Part shown: piece by piece, positions 44,478-57,643 of the stretch | Layout of the letters: every line of letters starts with the position of its first letter | Numbering within the stretch: the first letter of the stretch is position 1 | Assembly: GCA_942159475.1 (NCBI GenBank) | Contig: OW804094.1 | Span: forward strand, 21,061,067 to 21,125,066 | Direction of reading: 5' to 3' | DNA length: 64,000 nucleotides | Origin: Sthenelais limicola | Taxonomy: Eukaryota > Annelida > Polychaeta > Phyllodocida > Sigalionidae | Made by a program: the position numbers and the translations under genes | Notes under the pieces: generated by a model | Seen by the model: the letters and a program-made list of their open reading frames with translations, nothing else | Databases searched by the model: none | Told to the model about the DNA's origin: nothing

Positions 44478-45600
44478 ATTTTTTTTTTTTAAAACATTTT
44501 ATTTCGATAAACAATTCCACACAGGTGGTACGTTTCAAGTTATCGAGTGAAAAGAAATGGTACAATTTAAGAATCTACAATATAATATTTATCAATATCC
44601 GTAGTCTGAAGACTTCAGTGATTCCATATATCATCTATATCATTATATAACATTGAAAACCTTTATAGATATACAAAAAATTATTTTACAATAGTCATTT
44701 CTAGGTAACATACTACCAACTACATTTATAGAGGCTAAAAAAACTCGACATTTCAACATAATATGATATGACGACGAGGGGCAATACACATTTTTTGGAT
44801 TTTTTTTGCCAACTAAAAACAAATACATAAGTCTATCCGCATTTATAAAACTACGAGGTTTACGTTCATTTAACCAGTTGGTTACATTTAACTCAGGTCA
44901 TACCATTTTACCGTTATTCCGATATAGATAAACGGGCCGTATTTCACGTTATATAGAAACAAAATTGTTTCACTTCAAAGCATGTTCTTAAGATAAATCT
45001 TAATTTCCTGCCACGGTTTCACTCTGATAATCGCAGGAATGTTGTTCCACATCATGGGGCCCTGACATTGTGGGGAAGAGAGATATTTTGCGGAAGAACA
45101 AACCGGTTGGATGATGTTGGGACCTTCAGCCTGCCTGGTATTGCGAGGCATGATTTGTATATATATTGGATCTAATGATCTTCTAGCCATTATGCTTAAA
45201 ATGGCGATTTTACCTCTAGCTATTATTTCATTGATGTTGTACATGGTTTTGATCTCTTGTGTGGATAGATCATGATTAAACGATATCAACCGGATCGATC
45301 GGTTTATCGTACTTTGCACTTTCTTAATAATGTTCGCATTTGCCATATTGTACATGAACAAACCATAATCCGCAAGCGGTAATATATGTGCTTTCACAAT
45401 CATCTTTGCTACATTGTCATCAATAAAGAATCTTAACCTGGCAAATTTGTTTACCTTCATCTGTACAGTGCACTTCATTTTGAAGAAATGCTCATTAAAG
45501 CTTAGGTTAGAATCGATACAGAAACCAAGATACCTACAATGCTTCGCTTTTGTAATGGCATGGCCATTTATATATACATCAGCAAGGTTACATTATACAT
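44478..45600 (-). mobile_element. 5'-truncated LINE, minus strand
   Basis: Ends with AATAAA and an A-tail on the minus strand (T run at 44479-44490). It holds only the C-terminal part of a polymerase frame. It lacks the endonuclease and catalytic reverse-transcriptase motifs, as expected from abortive target-primed insertion. Confidence 0.75.
44975..45597 (-). pseudogene. C-terminal fragment of a LINE reverse transcriptase
   Basis: The open frame begins upstream of its first ATG (at 45478) with DVYINGHAITKAKHCRYLGF then CIDSNLSFNEHF, which matches the post-catalytic YLG.ID region of LINE polymerases. ILPLADYGLFMY and VQSTINRSIRLI correspond to LPIIDYSLPFL and LQRMQNKAIRI of LINE A. The frame is intact to its stop at 44975, so the insertion is fairly young, but it cannot make an active enzyme. 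Confidence 0.75.
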
Positions 45601-45659
45601 TATGCCACTTGTTCGCACCAAGTGACAGTACTAGTTTTACATTAGTCCCATAATTCCAT

Positions 45660-45704
45660 GCGAATAACAATTCATAATGGCGGCTATGCAAATCCCCTAT
45701 TGGG
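45660..45704 (-). mobile_element. M4 end fragment
   Basis: CATAATGGCGGCTATGCAAA then TCCCCTATT is the complement of the M4 left end. Confidence 0.55.
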
Positions 45705-45795
45705 TATCGACAAGCTGAAGAACGGAACTTGTGCCTTCTGTTTTGCCCACTGAGTGCACTGCCTGTATTTATATCCACCAACACCTCGCTCTGTA

Positions 45796-46034
45796 ATAGG
45801 GTCAGATTTTCAAAAAATGTACAATTCGCCTTCACCAATCCTCTCCAATAGGCCACATTTCAGACAAAAATGAGCTTCAAAATGCAGTTTGACATAACAA
45901 AACTGATACTTAAAATCAATGTGATACGAATTATACTCAGATATACCCGGTATTCTTAATTTCTATGCATAATTTAGGAGAATTTACTAAATGTGTAGAG
46001 CTGCCAATTGTACATTTTCTGAAAATCTGAGCCA
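45796..46034 (-). mobile_element. M1 element, subfamily b
   Basis: Full length; last bases changed to CTGAGCCA. Confidence 0.8.
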
Positions 46035-47029
46035 ATAACTACCGGTTCTCACTTCTTCCTGCACCCGTCCCTATAACGCTTTATTTCATTACACCGCGGC
46101 CTGCTTTTATTTCATTCTATTAACTTTTTGCAGGGTATCATTTGTTTCTCTCCGCGCACTGAGTGAAATGGTCATACAGGATTCTGAAATGTAATTATAA
46201 ATGCTATTTGCGTGCTGGGAATTGGTTGGGACTGCGGGTGGATGGAGGGGAAAGGTACTGTTGGTTCAAATAAACACTTAAGACAAGATCAAGAAAATTC
46301 CAACGTTATTACTGTTCAAAAAATCTAATATGTACTTCTATTTTCTTCTTCTATATTTTTTATCACCGGCAGTTAGACTTCCAATTTAGACTAGGCAAAA
46401 TTGACCATATATATATGTTTTTTTTATGATTTTTCTCAGAAATGAGTGAAAAACACATATTATGTGTGGATATTTGGTTTTCATGGTAAGCACATTGCTG
46501 TGACATCCAGGTAAATGGATTGTCCTCTCAGTTTCCATCATTTTGAGGTATCACACGACTATATATGTGTGTTTTATGATTTTTCTAAAAAATGAATGGC
46601 AGCCATTTTTGTTTTTCATTTTTGACGGAGAAGGAGTCAGATTTCAGCTGTCCAACAGTGATTTTCCTGTTCAGCACACCCAAATTAGCCAGAAAAGTGC
46701 TGGTGGACCTTTGTACTCAAAAATGCCCCCAGGATTGAGAATTTCTCATCTGTTTCCCAGTCTAATTCATATATTAGATGTTGACGTGATGATAATTAGA
46801 TATATGGAGTTATATCTAGACCGACACAGCTGACTCAAATATAATAATAACAATTATTCTCCCTCATTCAAGGACGAATCAAAAGGGAAAAAATGAAAGA
46901 ATTCATATCAACCAAATAAGATAAGAAAGATAAAACCTCACACCGGGGACTATGTCTACAAAGCATGACAGGCAATAAAACTGTCCTAAAATTTAACCTC
47001 ACTGGATTTCCCCGGATCTATCTTGTTAT
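46035..47029. other. Unassigned sequence
   Basis: ATGATTTTTCTCAGAAATGA near 46427 and ATGATTTTTCTAAAAAATGA near 46576 suggest an internal duplication. No gene supported; the 96-residue frame at 46543 has no domain. Confidence 0.3.
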
Positions 47030-47269
47030 ATGGGTCAGATTTTCAGAAAATGTACAATTCAACTTCATCAATCTTCTCAAATAACCCACATTTCAGACGA
47101 AAATAAAGTTCAAAATACAGTTCAACCTAACCAAATAGATTGCTAGAATAAATGCAATGCCGAATATACTCGAATTTACCTAGTAGTGACCAAATTGCAG
47201 CCTAATTTAGCAGAATTTACTAAATGTGTACAGCTACCAATTGTACATTTTCTGAAAATCTGACCCATA
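47030..47269 (-). mobile_element. M1 element, subfamily a
   Basis: Full length with TATA on both flanks. Confidence 0.88.
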
Positions 47270-47651
47270 TATGATGATATTTCAAAATTCATTTTTTGTC
47301 AACTTATACCGCCACCGACAATATTAGATGTGGCATTGGAGGATCCCCCCCCCCTATATAGATCATAGTTTAACACGAGCAGACAGCCGGAGAAGCCCTC
47401 AGTGAAAAGGGGAATTTGGGAAAGTGAAACAATATCTGCACCGTGGTTATATGGTGGTTATATGAAGGCAGGGGCGGGTGGGGTGGGATCGATATATCGA
47501 GCTTATGGAAAGCCAGATGTGGTATTCCCTGACTGCCTGCCAGTAACCCTGTACATGTATACACCCTGCCTATATTATATCTGATTGATTGTCCTGTAAT
47601 ACACAGTCTATATATGGACATGGATCTGTTGTTCTACTGCACAAAGTCTAT
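47270..47651. other. Unassigned spacer
   Basis: No feature recognised. Confidence 0.3.
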
Positions 47652-47846
47652 ATGGGTCAGATTTTTAGAAAATGTACAATTGGTAGCTCTGCACACTTAG
47701 AATGTACAACTCGCAGCTCTACACATTTAGGAAATTCTCCTAAATTAGGCTGAAAAGTGAAGAATGCCAGCTATATCTAAGTATATTTGATAATGTTTCA
47801 GTTATGATCAAGTAAAGTATCAGTTTTGCTATGTTAAATTTTATGT
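47652..47846 (+). mobile_element. M1 element, subfamily b, right end missing, left end partly duplicated
   Basis: AATGTACAATTGGTAGCTCT then AGAATGTACAACTCGCAGCT shows a repeated left end. It runs into the next M1 without a right repeat. Confidence 0.75.
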
Positions 47847-47847
47847 T

Positions 47848-48084
47848 ATGTCAGATTTTCAAAAAATGTACAATTGGCCTTCACCAATCCTCTCAAATAA
47901 CCCACATTTAAGACTAAAATTAGCTTCAAAATGCAGTTTTACATAACAGAACTTATATTTTAAATCAATGTGATACTAAATATAATCAGATATACCTGGT
48001 ATTCATCATTGTTCAGCCTAATTTAGGAGAATTTCCTAAATTAGTAGAGCTGTCAATTGTACATCTTCTGAAAATCTGATCCTT
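47848..48084 (-). mobile_element. M1 element, subfamily b
   Basis: Head-to-head with the preceding copy; ends CTGAAAATCTGATCC. Confidence 0.78.
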
Positions 48085-48298
48085 ACGACAATGTAACATC
48101 TGTAGCCATCTGTAGCTCCAAGTTCAAATAAAAATCTTTATATTATGTTTAACGCTTTTTATAAAAGTTACATTAGCTTTGACTGAGAATATTGTGTATC
48201 ACATAACGCTTGGCTAAATAAAAATATTTAAATACAAATACATCTATGTGCATAATGCTCCCTGCAGACTACAACACATTTCCATTAACTATTGAATA

Positions 48299-48688
48299 TG
48301 TGATGTGCTCCAGGGAAATAAGTCATAAGTCGCAAAATTGATATTTTTTAAAGTGTTGTTTTCACAAGATGTATCTGTGGTAATGTTTCCATTTTGGGGT
48401 TGCTTAACGTTTGTTGTAGCCTGAATACATGTACCAAATTTCAGAACAGTCTAATAAATATATCCATGTTTTTCTAAGGTCATCTTATACATTATATTTA
48501 GGTTCTTTACTAGTAAATGTCCGCCCAGAGATATTTCAAACTTTTTTCACAAATAAAAATATCAAACTTTAAATATATAAAAACTTATTTTGATGTCCTA
48601 CTGTTTACTATCAATTAAATCGTCTTGATCTCATGTTGTCAAATATGATGATATCTGACTGTCTCATTTCCCTGGAACACATCACAAA
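48299..48688 (+). mobile_element. M2 element with internal deletion near the right end
   Basis: The CAAAATCCATTTTTTGCGAC stretch is missing (GATATCTGACTGTCTCATTT). Confidence 0.75.
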
Positions 48689-48711
48689 TGTTTTTTTGAC
48701 AAAAGCTATAT

Positions 48712-48950
48712 AGGGGTCAGATTTTCAGAAAATGTACAATTGGCAGCTCTACACATTTAGTAAATTCTACTAAATTAGGCTGCAATTGGGTCAATACTAG
48801 GTAAATTCGAGTATATTCGGCATTGCATTTATTCTAGCAATCTGTTTGGTTAGGTTGAACTGTATTTTGAACTCTATTATCGTCTGAAATTTGGGTTATT
48901 TGAGAAGATTGGAGAAGACGAATTGTACATTTTCTGAAAATCTGACCCAT
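48712..48950 (+). mobile_element. M1 element, subfamily a
   Basis: Full length. Confidence 0.87.
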
Positions 48951-49462
48951 ATATAGCCATACTCCTCCAACACCTGAAGCTAACACATAAACCCGGGTGT
49001 GGTTCTCTTTAGGGGTTTCCAACCAAACAACCCACAATCGATGTTCTTCCGCCCGCAACACTACATCAAAGCATCCCCAAGCTGCAGTTAGTACTTGCCA
49101 AGGATTTTCTTTGAATGAGCAAATACCAGATATCGATTTCTGACAAGAACCAGTTTTTATTGCATTGAAAATGTCTCTTTCTGCGACCAACCAGAATGTA
49201 AACTTTAAAAGTGCACCCAAAAGGGAAAATGGGAGTTTTAGGGAGGGAGGCTTTTGTCAATATTAACCAAAGAGATATTTGGCAGAACAGAAAGAATAGA
49301 ATTTGTAGAAACAAGGTTTCTAGGCTGGAGAGTGCATGCAGATGACACAGATAGAGTTCTCATTTTCCAACTTAAAAATAATAATTTCTTATATTCTCCA
49401 AATGTACTACAGAAATTGTGAAGTGAGATTGTAAGAGACTCCTTGATATTAAACAAATACAT
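48951..49462. other. Unassigned sequence
   Basis: No gene supported; small minus-strand frames have no domain. Confidence 0.3.
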
Positions 49463-49633
49463 GAAGAATACCGGGTATATCTGCGTATATTTGGTATCGC
49501 ATTGATTTAAAATATCACTTCTGTTATGTTAAACTGCATTTTTGAAGCTCATTTTTGTTATTTGAGAGCTATTTGAGGGCTATTTGAGAGAATTGGGGAA
49601 CGCAAATTGTACATTTTCTGAAAATCTGACCCA
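49463..49633 (+). mobile_element. M1 element, subfamily b, left end missing
   Basis: Starts at GAAGAATACCGGGTATATCT. GAGCTATTTGAGGGCTATTT is a small internal expansion. Confidence 0.7.
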
Positions 49634-49649
49634 CATGTACCAGGGCTTG

Positions 49650-51556
49650 TTCCACTATACCTCTGTACCACAACCTCCCCGTAAGATGTCTGGTACTCTA
49701 CCATCTGAGCTTGTCCTACTAACTGTGTACCACAACCTTATAGACCTAATAAAGAGGTGATAATTAATAATTATATATAATGAGGTTATGCAATGTTATG
49801 TAATGTGTCATAATACCATCTGAGCTACCAGGGCTGTCTTGTCCCGCTATCTCTGTACCACAAGCTCCCTATTAAATTCAGGTGCTCTACCGTCTGAGCT
49901 ACCAGGACTGCCTTGTATAATTACCTCTGTACCACAACCTCCATATCACATGTCTGGTGCTCTACCATCTGAGCTACCGGGACTGCCTTGTATCACTACC
50001 TCTGTACCACAACCTCCCTATTACATGTCTGGTGCTCTACCATCTGAGCTACCAGGACTGCCTTGTATCAATACCTCTGTACCACAACCTCCATATTACA
50101 TGTCTGGTGCTCTACCATCTGAGCTACCAGCGCTGCCTTGTATCACTACCTCTGTACCACAACCTCCCTATTACATGTCTGGTGCTCTACCATCTGAGCT
50201 ACCAGGACTGCCTTGTATCAATACCTCTGTACCACAACCTCCTTATTACATGTCTGGTGCTCTACCATCTGAGCTACCAGGACTGCCTTGTATCACTACC
50301 TCTGTACCACAACCTCCTTATTACATGTCTGGTGCTCTACCATCTGAGCTACCAGGACTGCCTTGTATCACTACCTCTGTACCACAACCTACCTATTACA
50401 TGTCTGGTGCTCTACCATCTGAGCTACCAGGACTGCCTTGTATCACTACCTCTGTACCACAACCTCCCTATTACATGTCTGGTGCTCTACCATCTGAGCT
50501 ACCAGCGCTGCCTTGTATCACTACCTCTGTACCACAACCTACCTATTACATGTCTGGTGCTATACCATCTGAGCTACCAGGACTGCCTTGTCCCACTGCC
50601 TCTGTACCACAACCTCCCTATTACATGTCTGGTGCTCTACCACCTGAGCTACCAGGACTGCCTTGTATCACTACCTCTGTACCACAACCTCCTTATTACA
50701 TGTCTGGTACTCTACCATCTGAGCTACCAGGACTGCCTTGTATCACTACCTCTGTACCACAACCTCCTTATTACATGTCTGGTGCTCTACCATCTGAGCT
50801 ACCAGCGCTGCCTTGTATCACTACCTCTGTACCACAACCTCCTTATAACATGTCTGGTGCTCTACCATCTGAGCCACCAGGACTGCCTTGTATCACTACC
50901 TCTGTACCACAACCTCCTTATTACATGTCTGGTGCTCTACCATCTGAGCTACCAGGACTGCCTTGTCCCACTGCCTCTGTACCACAACCTCCCTATTACA
51001 TGTCTGGTGCTCTACCATCTGAGCTACCAGGACTGCCTTGTATCACTGCCTCTGTACCACAACCTCCCTATTACATGTCTGGTGCTCTACCATCTGAGCT
51101 ACCAGGACTGCCTTGTATCATTACCTCTGTACCACAACCTCCCTATTACATGTCTGGTGCTCTACCATCTGAGCTACCAGGACTGCCTTGTATCACTACC
51201 TCTGTACCACAACCTCCTTATTACATGTCTGGTACTCTACCACCTGAGCTACCAGGACTGCCTTGTATCACTACCTCTGTACCACAACCTCCCTATTACA
51301 TGTCTGGTGCTCTACCATCTGAGCTACCAGGACTGCCTTGTATCACTACCTCTGTACCACAACCTCCCTCTTACATGTCTGGTGCTCTACCATCTGAGCT
51401 ACCAGGACTGCCCCGTCTCACTACCTCTGTACCACAACCTCCTTATTACATGTCTGGTGCTCTACCATCTGAGCTACCAGGACTGCCCTGTCTCACTACC
51501 TCTGTACCACAACCTCCTTATTACATGTCTGGCGCTCTACCATCTGAGCTAACACT
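49650..51556 (-). repeat. 75-bp tandem array with a tRNA-like D-arm in each unit, about 23 regular copies
   Basis: Minus-strand units contain GTAGCTCAGATGGTAGAGC, which is a classical tRNA D-arm/Pol III A box, followed by ACCAGACATGTAATAGGGAG and GTTGTGGTACAGAGG. The unit length of 75 bases is that of a tRNA, but the B box and acceptor pairing are absent. Degenerate units start at about 49650 and regular ones at about 49815. The period is a multiple of three, so 580- and 531-residue frames are open in two registers; these look like consequences of the repeat. Confidence 0.9.
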
Positions 51557-51728
51557 TAAAACACTTATTGTTATGAAGTAAACATTTTCCCTCTGTCCTA
51601 TATTTCAGTAAAAATGTCTTAACTAAAGAATGATATAGACCCATTAGAGATAGTCCTCCACCACAGAACTATAGTCTGTAGTTGGCCGAAACCGAATAAC
51701 ATTTTCAGGCCTAAAATAAATGAATTAA

Positions 51729-52124
51729 ATGTAATGTGTTATTGCAAAATGTGTCATAAGTCGCAAAATTTATATTTTTCTAAATGAGTTGTTCACCGGA
51801 TGCAATTCTGGGAATGTGTTCATGTTTGCTATGCTTAATGCTGCTTGTAGCATGAATAAATGCACCAAATTTCAAGAAAGTGTAATGGGTATATCCATGT
51901 ATTTCTAAGGTCATCTTATAGACCATATTAAGCTACTTCACTAGGAAATTTCCATCCAGAAATATTGCATTCAGAAATATCAAACTTAAAATATAGAAAT
52001 ACTTCTTAGATGTACTTCATGTTTACTATCACTGGAATCCGCCTGATCTCATCTTTTCAAACATGATAATATATCAAAATCCATTTTTTGCGACTTATGA
52101 CTCTTTTTCCTAAAACACATTACA
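51729..52124 (+). mobile_element. M2 element
   Basis: Left TGTAATGTGTTATTGC, right TTCCTAAAACACATTACA. Confidence 0.78.
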
Positions 52125-52529
52125 ATGTGTTTCAGGACAATGTTTCAGTCGCAAAAATTGGATTTTGTGATATTATCATATTAAAAAAGATGTGACCAAG
52201 GGGATTCCAATGAATATAAACATTAAGGGCATCTAATAAGTATTTCTATATTTTAAGTTTCATATTTTTATTTCTGAAAAAAAAAGTTCCAATATTTTTG
52301 GGTGGACAATTACTATTAAAGTAGCTAAAAATGCTCTATGGGATGACCCTATAAATGCATGACAATATTTGATACACTGTCTTGCATTTTGGTACATGTT
52401 TTAATACTTCATCCAGCGTTGGTCACGCCAAAAATGAGAACATTCCTACAAAGAGATTTTGAGAATATATCCCTTTGAAAAATATCAATTTAGCGACTTA
52501 TGAAACATTTTCTTGAAACACATCACAAA
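52122..52529 (-). mobile_element. M2 element sharing its end with the previous copy
   Basis: The join ACACATTACAATGTGTTTCA shows two M2 ends back to back with at most a few bases between. Confidence 0.78.
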
Positions 52530-52560
52530 TGGCCTTGATACACCTGTAAGAAGCGTTCGT

Positions 52561-52564
<4 letters not shown>

Positions 52565-52597
<33 letters not shown>
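52565..52597. repeat. (TA)n microsatellite at the 3' end of LINE B
   Basis: About 16 TA units directly beyond the AAATAAAAATC end of LINE B on the minus strand. Either the element's own tail or an expanded target site. Confidence 0.85.
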
Positions 52598-52599
<2 letters not shown>

Positions 52600-53268
52600 A
52601 TTTTTATTTCTCAGTAGACAGATACAATAAATGTAGAGAAAATGGATGTGTGCCTTTCAACGCATTGCTGCTCTTCCAAGACTTCCGCTGGCATATTGTA
52701 TTAATACATGTGGATCCTTCTTAATCTCATACATTTCAGTTTATAAATTGTTTAAAATCGACATTAAAATTCTACTTGACATTGCTATCACCAAGAGTTC
52801 ATCTTATAGTTACAATTTTTTGAGAACTCTTTCAACAATTGATAGATATAAAATCCTCATTATTTAGAGGCATCGGTTATAATAATTAACTACAACTACA
52901 TAACAGAATTTCATTTTTGTTATATATTTTACCCTTATATTCCCCCCTTATCTCTCTTTACTGAGAGTATGTGTTAGTCTTTTTCTTTCATCAACCTTCA
53001 TAAAATATTCTTACCCATACAAGATACGAGTTTTGAATTCAAACCTGTTCATTACAATTCATATGTTAGTTCTTTTCCTGAGTGAGTTCCATTTTTCGCA
53101 GTACATTAATTTAGATATAATTTCCTCTACATTCTATTTTGTACATACTTTTAGTTTATGCAAGATTCTTATACAATTTCAGATATAGTCATGTGTCCAG
53201 CGATTACTGCAAATAAACACTATTTGCCCGTACTAGCAATTCGCTGGGTTGACTTTTTCTTTATCACC

Positions 53269-56184
53269 TTACCCTGGGTCATATTCTCTTTTTAAATATC
53301 TCTTAAATTCCTTAATATCACTTAAATTCTGTTGTTTTGGGGCCAAACTGTTCCAGAGTGTAGGTATGGTATATATGAAAGACTTCTTCACTCTTTCTGA
53401 AGTTGGATTAACCACCTTCATGTTTTTCCCACCTACAAGGCTTCTAAGGTTTATCTCTCTATTATCTAAGTAATTCTTGTTTTGCGCTAATTTATATCCC
53501 ATTTCAAGTAAATGTGATTTTCTGCGCACTTCTAACTTCTGTAGGCCTAGTTCAGCATGAGCTGCATCCGTATTTGTTCTTTTAATCAGATTTTTTACTA
53601 TTCTCACTGCTGAATTTTGCAGAACTTGTAGTTTTGCTAGTCCAGATTGGTTTCCTCCACTATAAAGTAAATCACCAAAATCTATAATAGGACGTATAGC
53701 CACCTTATATATTGTCAATAGGGTATTATTACCAGCTGATTGTCTCAGTTGCGCCAGTTTATGAATCTTATTTCTAACAGAGCATATTCGCAATGAGAGG
53801 TGTTGTTTAAACGTCAGCTTGTCGTCAATGGTTACCCCTAGGTATTTATAAGATTTCGTTCTCTCTATTTCGGCCTTCCCTATGTGAAATCTTGTTTCGT
53901 TATCATCAGGTACTTGCCTTTTCCTACTGATCTCCATTATTTTACTTTTCTTGATATTCAGAGATATTTTATTTTCTCTACACCACAGATTTACTCTGTT
54001 CAGGTCAAATTTCATTTCCTCTTCTATTACTTGTTTCTCCTTGTTTGTGCCATAAATTACAGTGTCATCAGCAAATAAAATTATATTTGAATGCTTAATC
54101 CACTGATTTAGGTCATTAATGTACACCTGGAACAGTAATGGCCCCAAAGCTGTCCCTTGAGGGACCCCGCATGTTACCTCTTTTCTATCTGACGTCGTTT
54201 TATTTACTACTACTGTTTGTTCCCTACCGCTCAGATAATTTGTAAACCATCCCAGTGCCTTTTTGTCTACCCCTATCATTTCAAGTTTTTGTAACAGCCT
54301 TTCATGGTCAACCGTATCGAAGGCCTTTTTTAGGTCTAGATACGCCAAAACTGAAACATCTTTCTTATTAAGATTTTGGTACACATCGGAGAATAACTTA
54401 AAGTGTGCATCATTCAAGGATATCCCTTGTCTAAACCCGTACTGGTGCTCATATAAAAGATTCTCTTCCTCCAGATAATTATAAAATTGCCTTTGGATAC
54501 ATTTTTCAAGAATTTTTGCTGGAAAAGTAATTACCGAAATAGGTCTAAAGTTCCCTGGCTCTGTCTTGCTTCCATCTTTATGGAGTGGCGTTATTTGTGC
54601 ACTCTTGAACGCTATGGGTACCTGACTCGTATCTATTGACAGATTAAATAGGTATAATAATTGCATGCTCAGTTTTATCAAGATCGGTTTCAGTACTTTA
54701 GTGGGCATATACGGTATCCCTGATGCTTTGTATTTGCTCGTTCTCCTTACAAACTGTAATATTTCTTTCAATTCTATTGGCACTAGGGAAAATTTATTAC
54801 TGTTCCCTCCATCAATAACACTAGTTTCGTCTATTAAACGATTTTTTGATTCTGACGTAAGATTTCTTATTTCTTCATCCTTTTCCTCTTCTTTTAGAGG
54901 TTTTATTTCTTGCGCCAACTTTTGTCCTATATTTGCAAAATAATCATTCATAATATTTGGAACTTCACTCTCTTCAACTAGTTTTCCATTTTGTAATTTA
55001 ATCTGAACCGGCTTGTTCACTTTCTCTTTGTCAGGTGATATAATAGGATTTATTGTTTCCCAACATTTCTTGGGATCATTCCTATTTTCTTGGATTTGTA
55101 GCCTGAGATAATTATTTTTCATTTTCACTAGTTCAGAATTTACTTTATTTCTACATTTCCTTGCTTCCTCCCAATCATTTAAATTTTGACTCCTTTTTGC
55201 CTTAACAAAAAGTTTATCTCTCAGCTTAGCCATCCTGACCAATTCTTTTGTGAACCACGGCGGTTTAGATTTTACATTTCTCAACTCTTTCACTGGGCTC
55301 ATTCTGTCTAGAAAGAATGATATTTTATTATACATTAGTTCCCAACACTTATTTACATCCCTTGTTTGATAGTATTCCGTCCAGTCTTCATTTTCTAGAA
55401 TTTCATTCAATATATTTCCATCATAATGACTCATGTCCCTAGCTTTAAATGTAGTATGTTGGTATCTCGTTCTAGGTTTCTTTATTATTACATATACAGG
55501 TAAGTGGTCACTCAGGTTATTTTCAATGACTCCTGACCTATCAATCTTATTACTATTACTATATACCATATCTATAAGCCTAGCTGACTTATGTGTAATT
55601 CTTGTTTTCTTCTCTATTAGTTGAGTTAGATTGTATTTCATGAAGACACAATTCAGTTCACCTATTTGGGATGATTTACTTGCTTCTGACATTTCGGTGT
55701 AGTCTATATTAAAGTCACCGAATACTATTATCTCTTGATATTTTTTTATGTTCTCTAATACCAGGCTCAAATGTTCTCTGAACTTTTCTATTGACCCATT
55801 TGGGGGTCTATATAGATTTATAGCTATTAAATTTTTACTTTGTCCTTTCTTGATACCTAGGATTTGTATTTCTATGTCATTTGAGGATTTATTATAATCT
55901 TGGTAAGTTTGTTCATCGACATTTATCCCCTCTTCTATATACATAGCTATACCCCCTCCTTTCCTGCTGCCTATTCTATCAGCTCTTATGTTTTAATACC
56001 CTTCAATATTTATTTGTGATTCTGAAATATTCCTACTCAACCATGTTTCTTGGCATGCTAGAATGCTGGGCTTATATTCCTGTACTAGTGTCGAGATTTC
56101 AAGCAATTTCGGTTTTAAACTTCTAACATTCCATGAAATAATGGAAAGACCTTTGAACTTTTTAATTTCGGTCATTTTGCACAT
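53269..56184 (-). pseudogene. LINE B ORF3: endonuclease and reverse transcriptase with one premature stop
   Basis: A frame of about 970 codons beginning at the ATG at 56184 and interrupted by TAA at 55993-55995, about 63 codons in. Before the stop: SIISWNVRSL and CQETWL of the endonuclease. After it, in the same frame: RKGGGIAMYI, YRPPNG, FGDFNI, NNLSDH, then reverse-transcriptase motifs YLDLKKAFDTVDH (A), GVPQGTALGPLLF (B) and FADDTVIY (C), and the C-terminal KLQVLQNSAVRIVKNL. All other catalytic residues are present and there is no frameshift, so loss of function is recent. Product of the intact state: target-primed reverse transcriptase. Confidence 0.92.
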
Positions 56185-57643
56185 ATATATAGTAGGATTA
56201 CGTAAATTTACCTTGTATCAGGTTTATAATCAACCAAAATGAGTTTACACCATTATTTTTCTACTTGAGCGTCTAGCTACATAACAATGTTATGCGACTT
56301 GTTTAAATACAAGTCTATGTGCAGCCCTCTTATATAGACATTTTAACAGATTTATATTTTGAAAAATAGTACATTTTTCTCATTTCAAATATTATTTACA
56401 GTTTGTGTTTCCTATTTTGACTGTGAAATACTCCGGATGTGCCTAGTAGACTTTACCCTTTCATACGATCGGGTCTTCTCTACCTTGCACGCCAGCAATA
56501 CCACTGAGCATATTCCATAGTAACATTTCATATTTTATACAATTTTTACAACTTTTCTTTTCTTCAATGCCCTATCAGTAGTATAGACATAGTGTACTGG
56601 GTATTTACTAACTCCTCTGGTAATATTACAACAACACAACATAGTTACCCATACTAGTCTTCCAATTATATATATTCTGATTAGGTCGTCTATCACTGTT
56701 CGTCAGTTCGTAGGTATTAGGTAATGTTCAGTAAAATTGTTTTCTTGTATCAAATTTTTCTTTGGATGATACTGCTTAGTTTTCACCTAACATTCACTAT
56801 TTGTACCTGTTGATTTTAACTGACTATTTAATAAGTAACAAGTATTCTCCTGTGGGTCACTTCCAGCCCTTCTTACCTACATTCAAAGAAATATAGGTAA
56901 TCCAAGTTGAAAATTCTCCAGGGAGAATACATAACTTTAATTTATCAATATCAATGAGAGTAGGTATCAATGTAGCATCAATTTTAACACTTGGTGTTTT
57001 GTACTTTATATTTGGTATTTTTTGAGACCGTTCAATAGAAATGCATCTCCATACCTCCTATATCATACATACCATTCATATATTTGTGTACAAACTACAT
57101 TGAACCTTTACTATCTTATTTTGTCGTATGACCTTTCTGTGTCTGTATCACAGCCATTGTAAAATGCTGTAAGTCTTCACATATTATGACGATGGTCCTC
57201 AATTTAACTGGACTATTTGTATTACGTATATATATAATATATATGTATAATATTTCGTTCTTACTTGTAATATCCGTCATGGTCCTGGTTGTTATCATGT
57301 CCAGTTTTACATGTCCAGTTTTCCATCGTACTCCTCCTGTGGATCGTGCAAGACCTTTCTTAACTACGTTCAAAGAAATATAGTTAATCCAGGTCAGCAT
57401 TTTCCAGGGAGGGTACATACTTATTTCACTAATTAATACTTCGCAGTGATATGGATTTATTCTTAATTCCCACAGATATGTAAAATACATTTTCTGCTAT
57501 ATATTGTACGTGGTATGTGTGAGACCGTTCAATAGAAATGCATCTCTATACCTCGTACCTTATATAACTATGTGGGTGAATTTACTGCTCCCATAACTAT
57601 TTTCTTATAATGGGGTATATATTTAGACACGATTTCCTCTTTG
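56185..57643 (-). repeat. LINE B ORF2-ORF3 spacer with an imperfect tandem duplication of about 490 bp
   Basis: TTCAAAGAAATATAG...TAATCCA followed by CCAGGGAG occurs at 57369 and 56882, and GAGACCGTTCAATAGAAATG plus CATCTC occurs at 57521 and 57024. The latter, read on the minus strand, is GAGATGC...AACGGTCTC, shared with the LINE A spacer. No long frame. Confidence 0.7.

Noticed and set aside
46543..46833. 96-residue frame as a possible host exon
   Set aside because: No domain, no splice-site pattern, AT-rich surroundings with an internal duplication.
49839..51581. 580-residue repetitive protein (25-residue units with SELPGLPC)
   Set aside because: A second register is open for 531 residues over the same DNA, the unit is a multiple of three and the opposite strand carries a tRNA D-arm. 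Nothing supports translation, although a transcript test would settle it.
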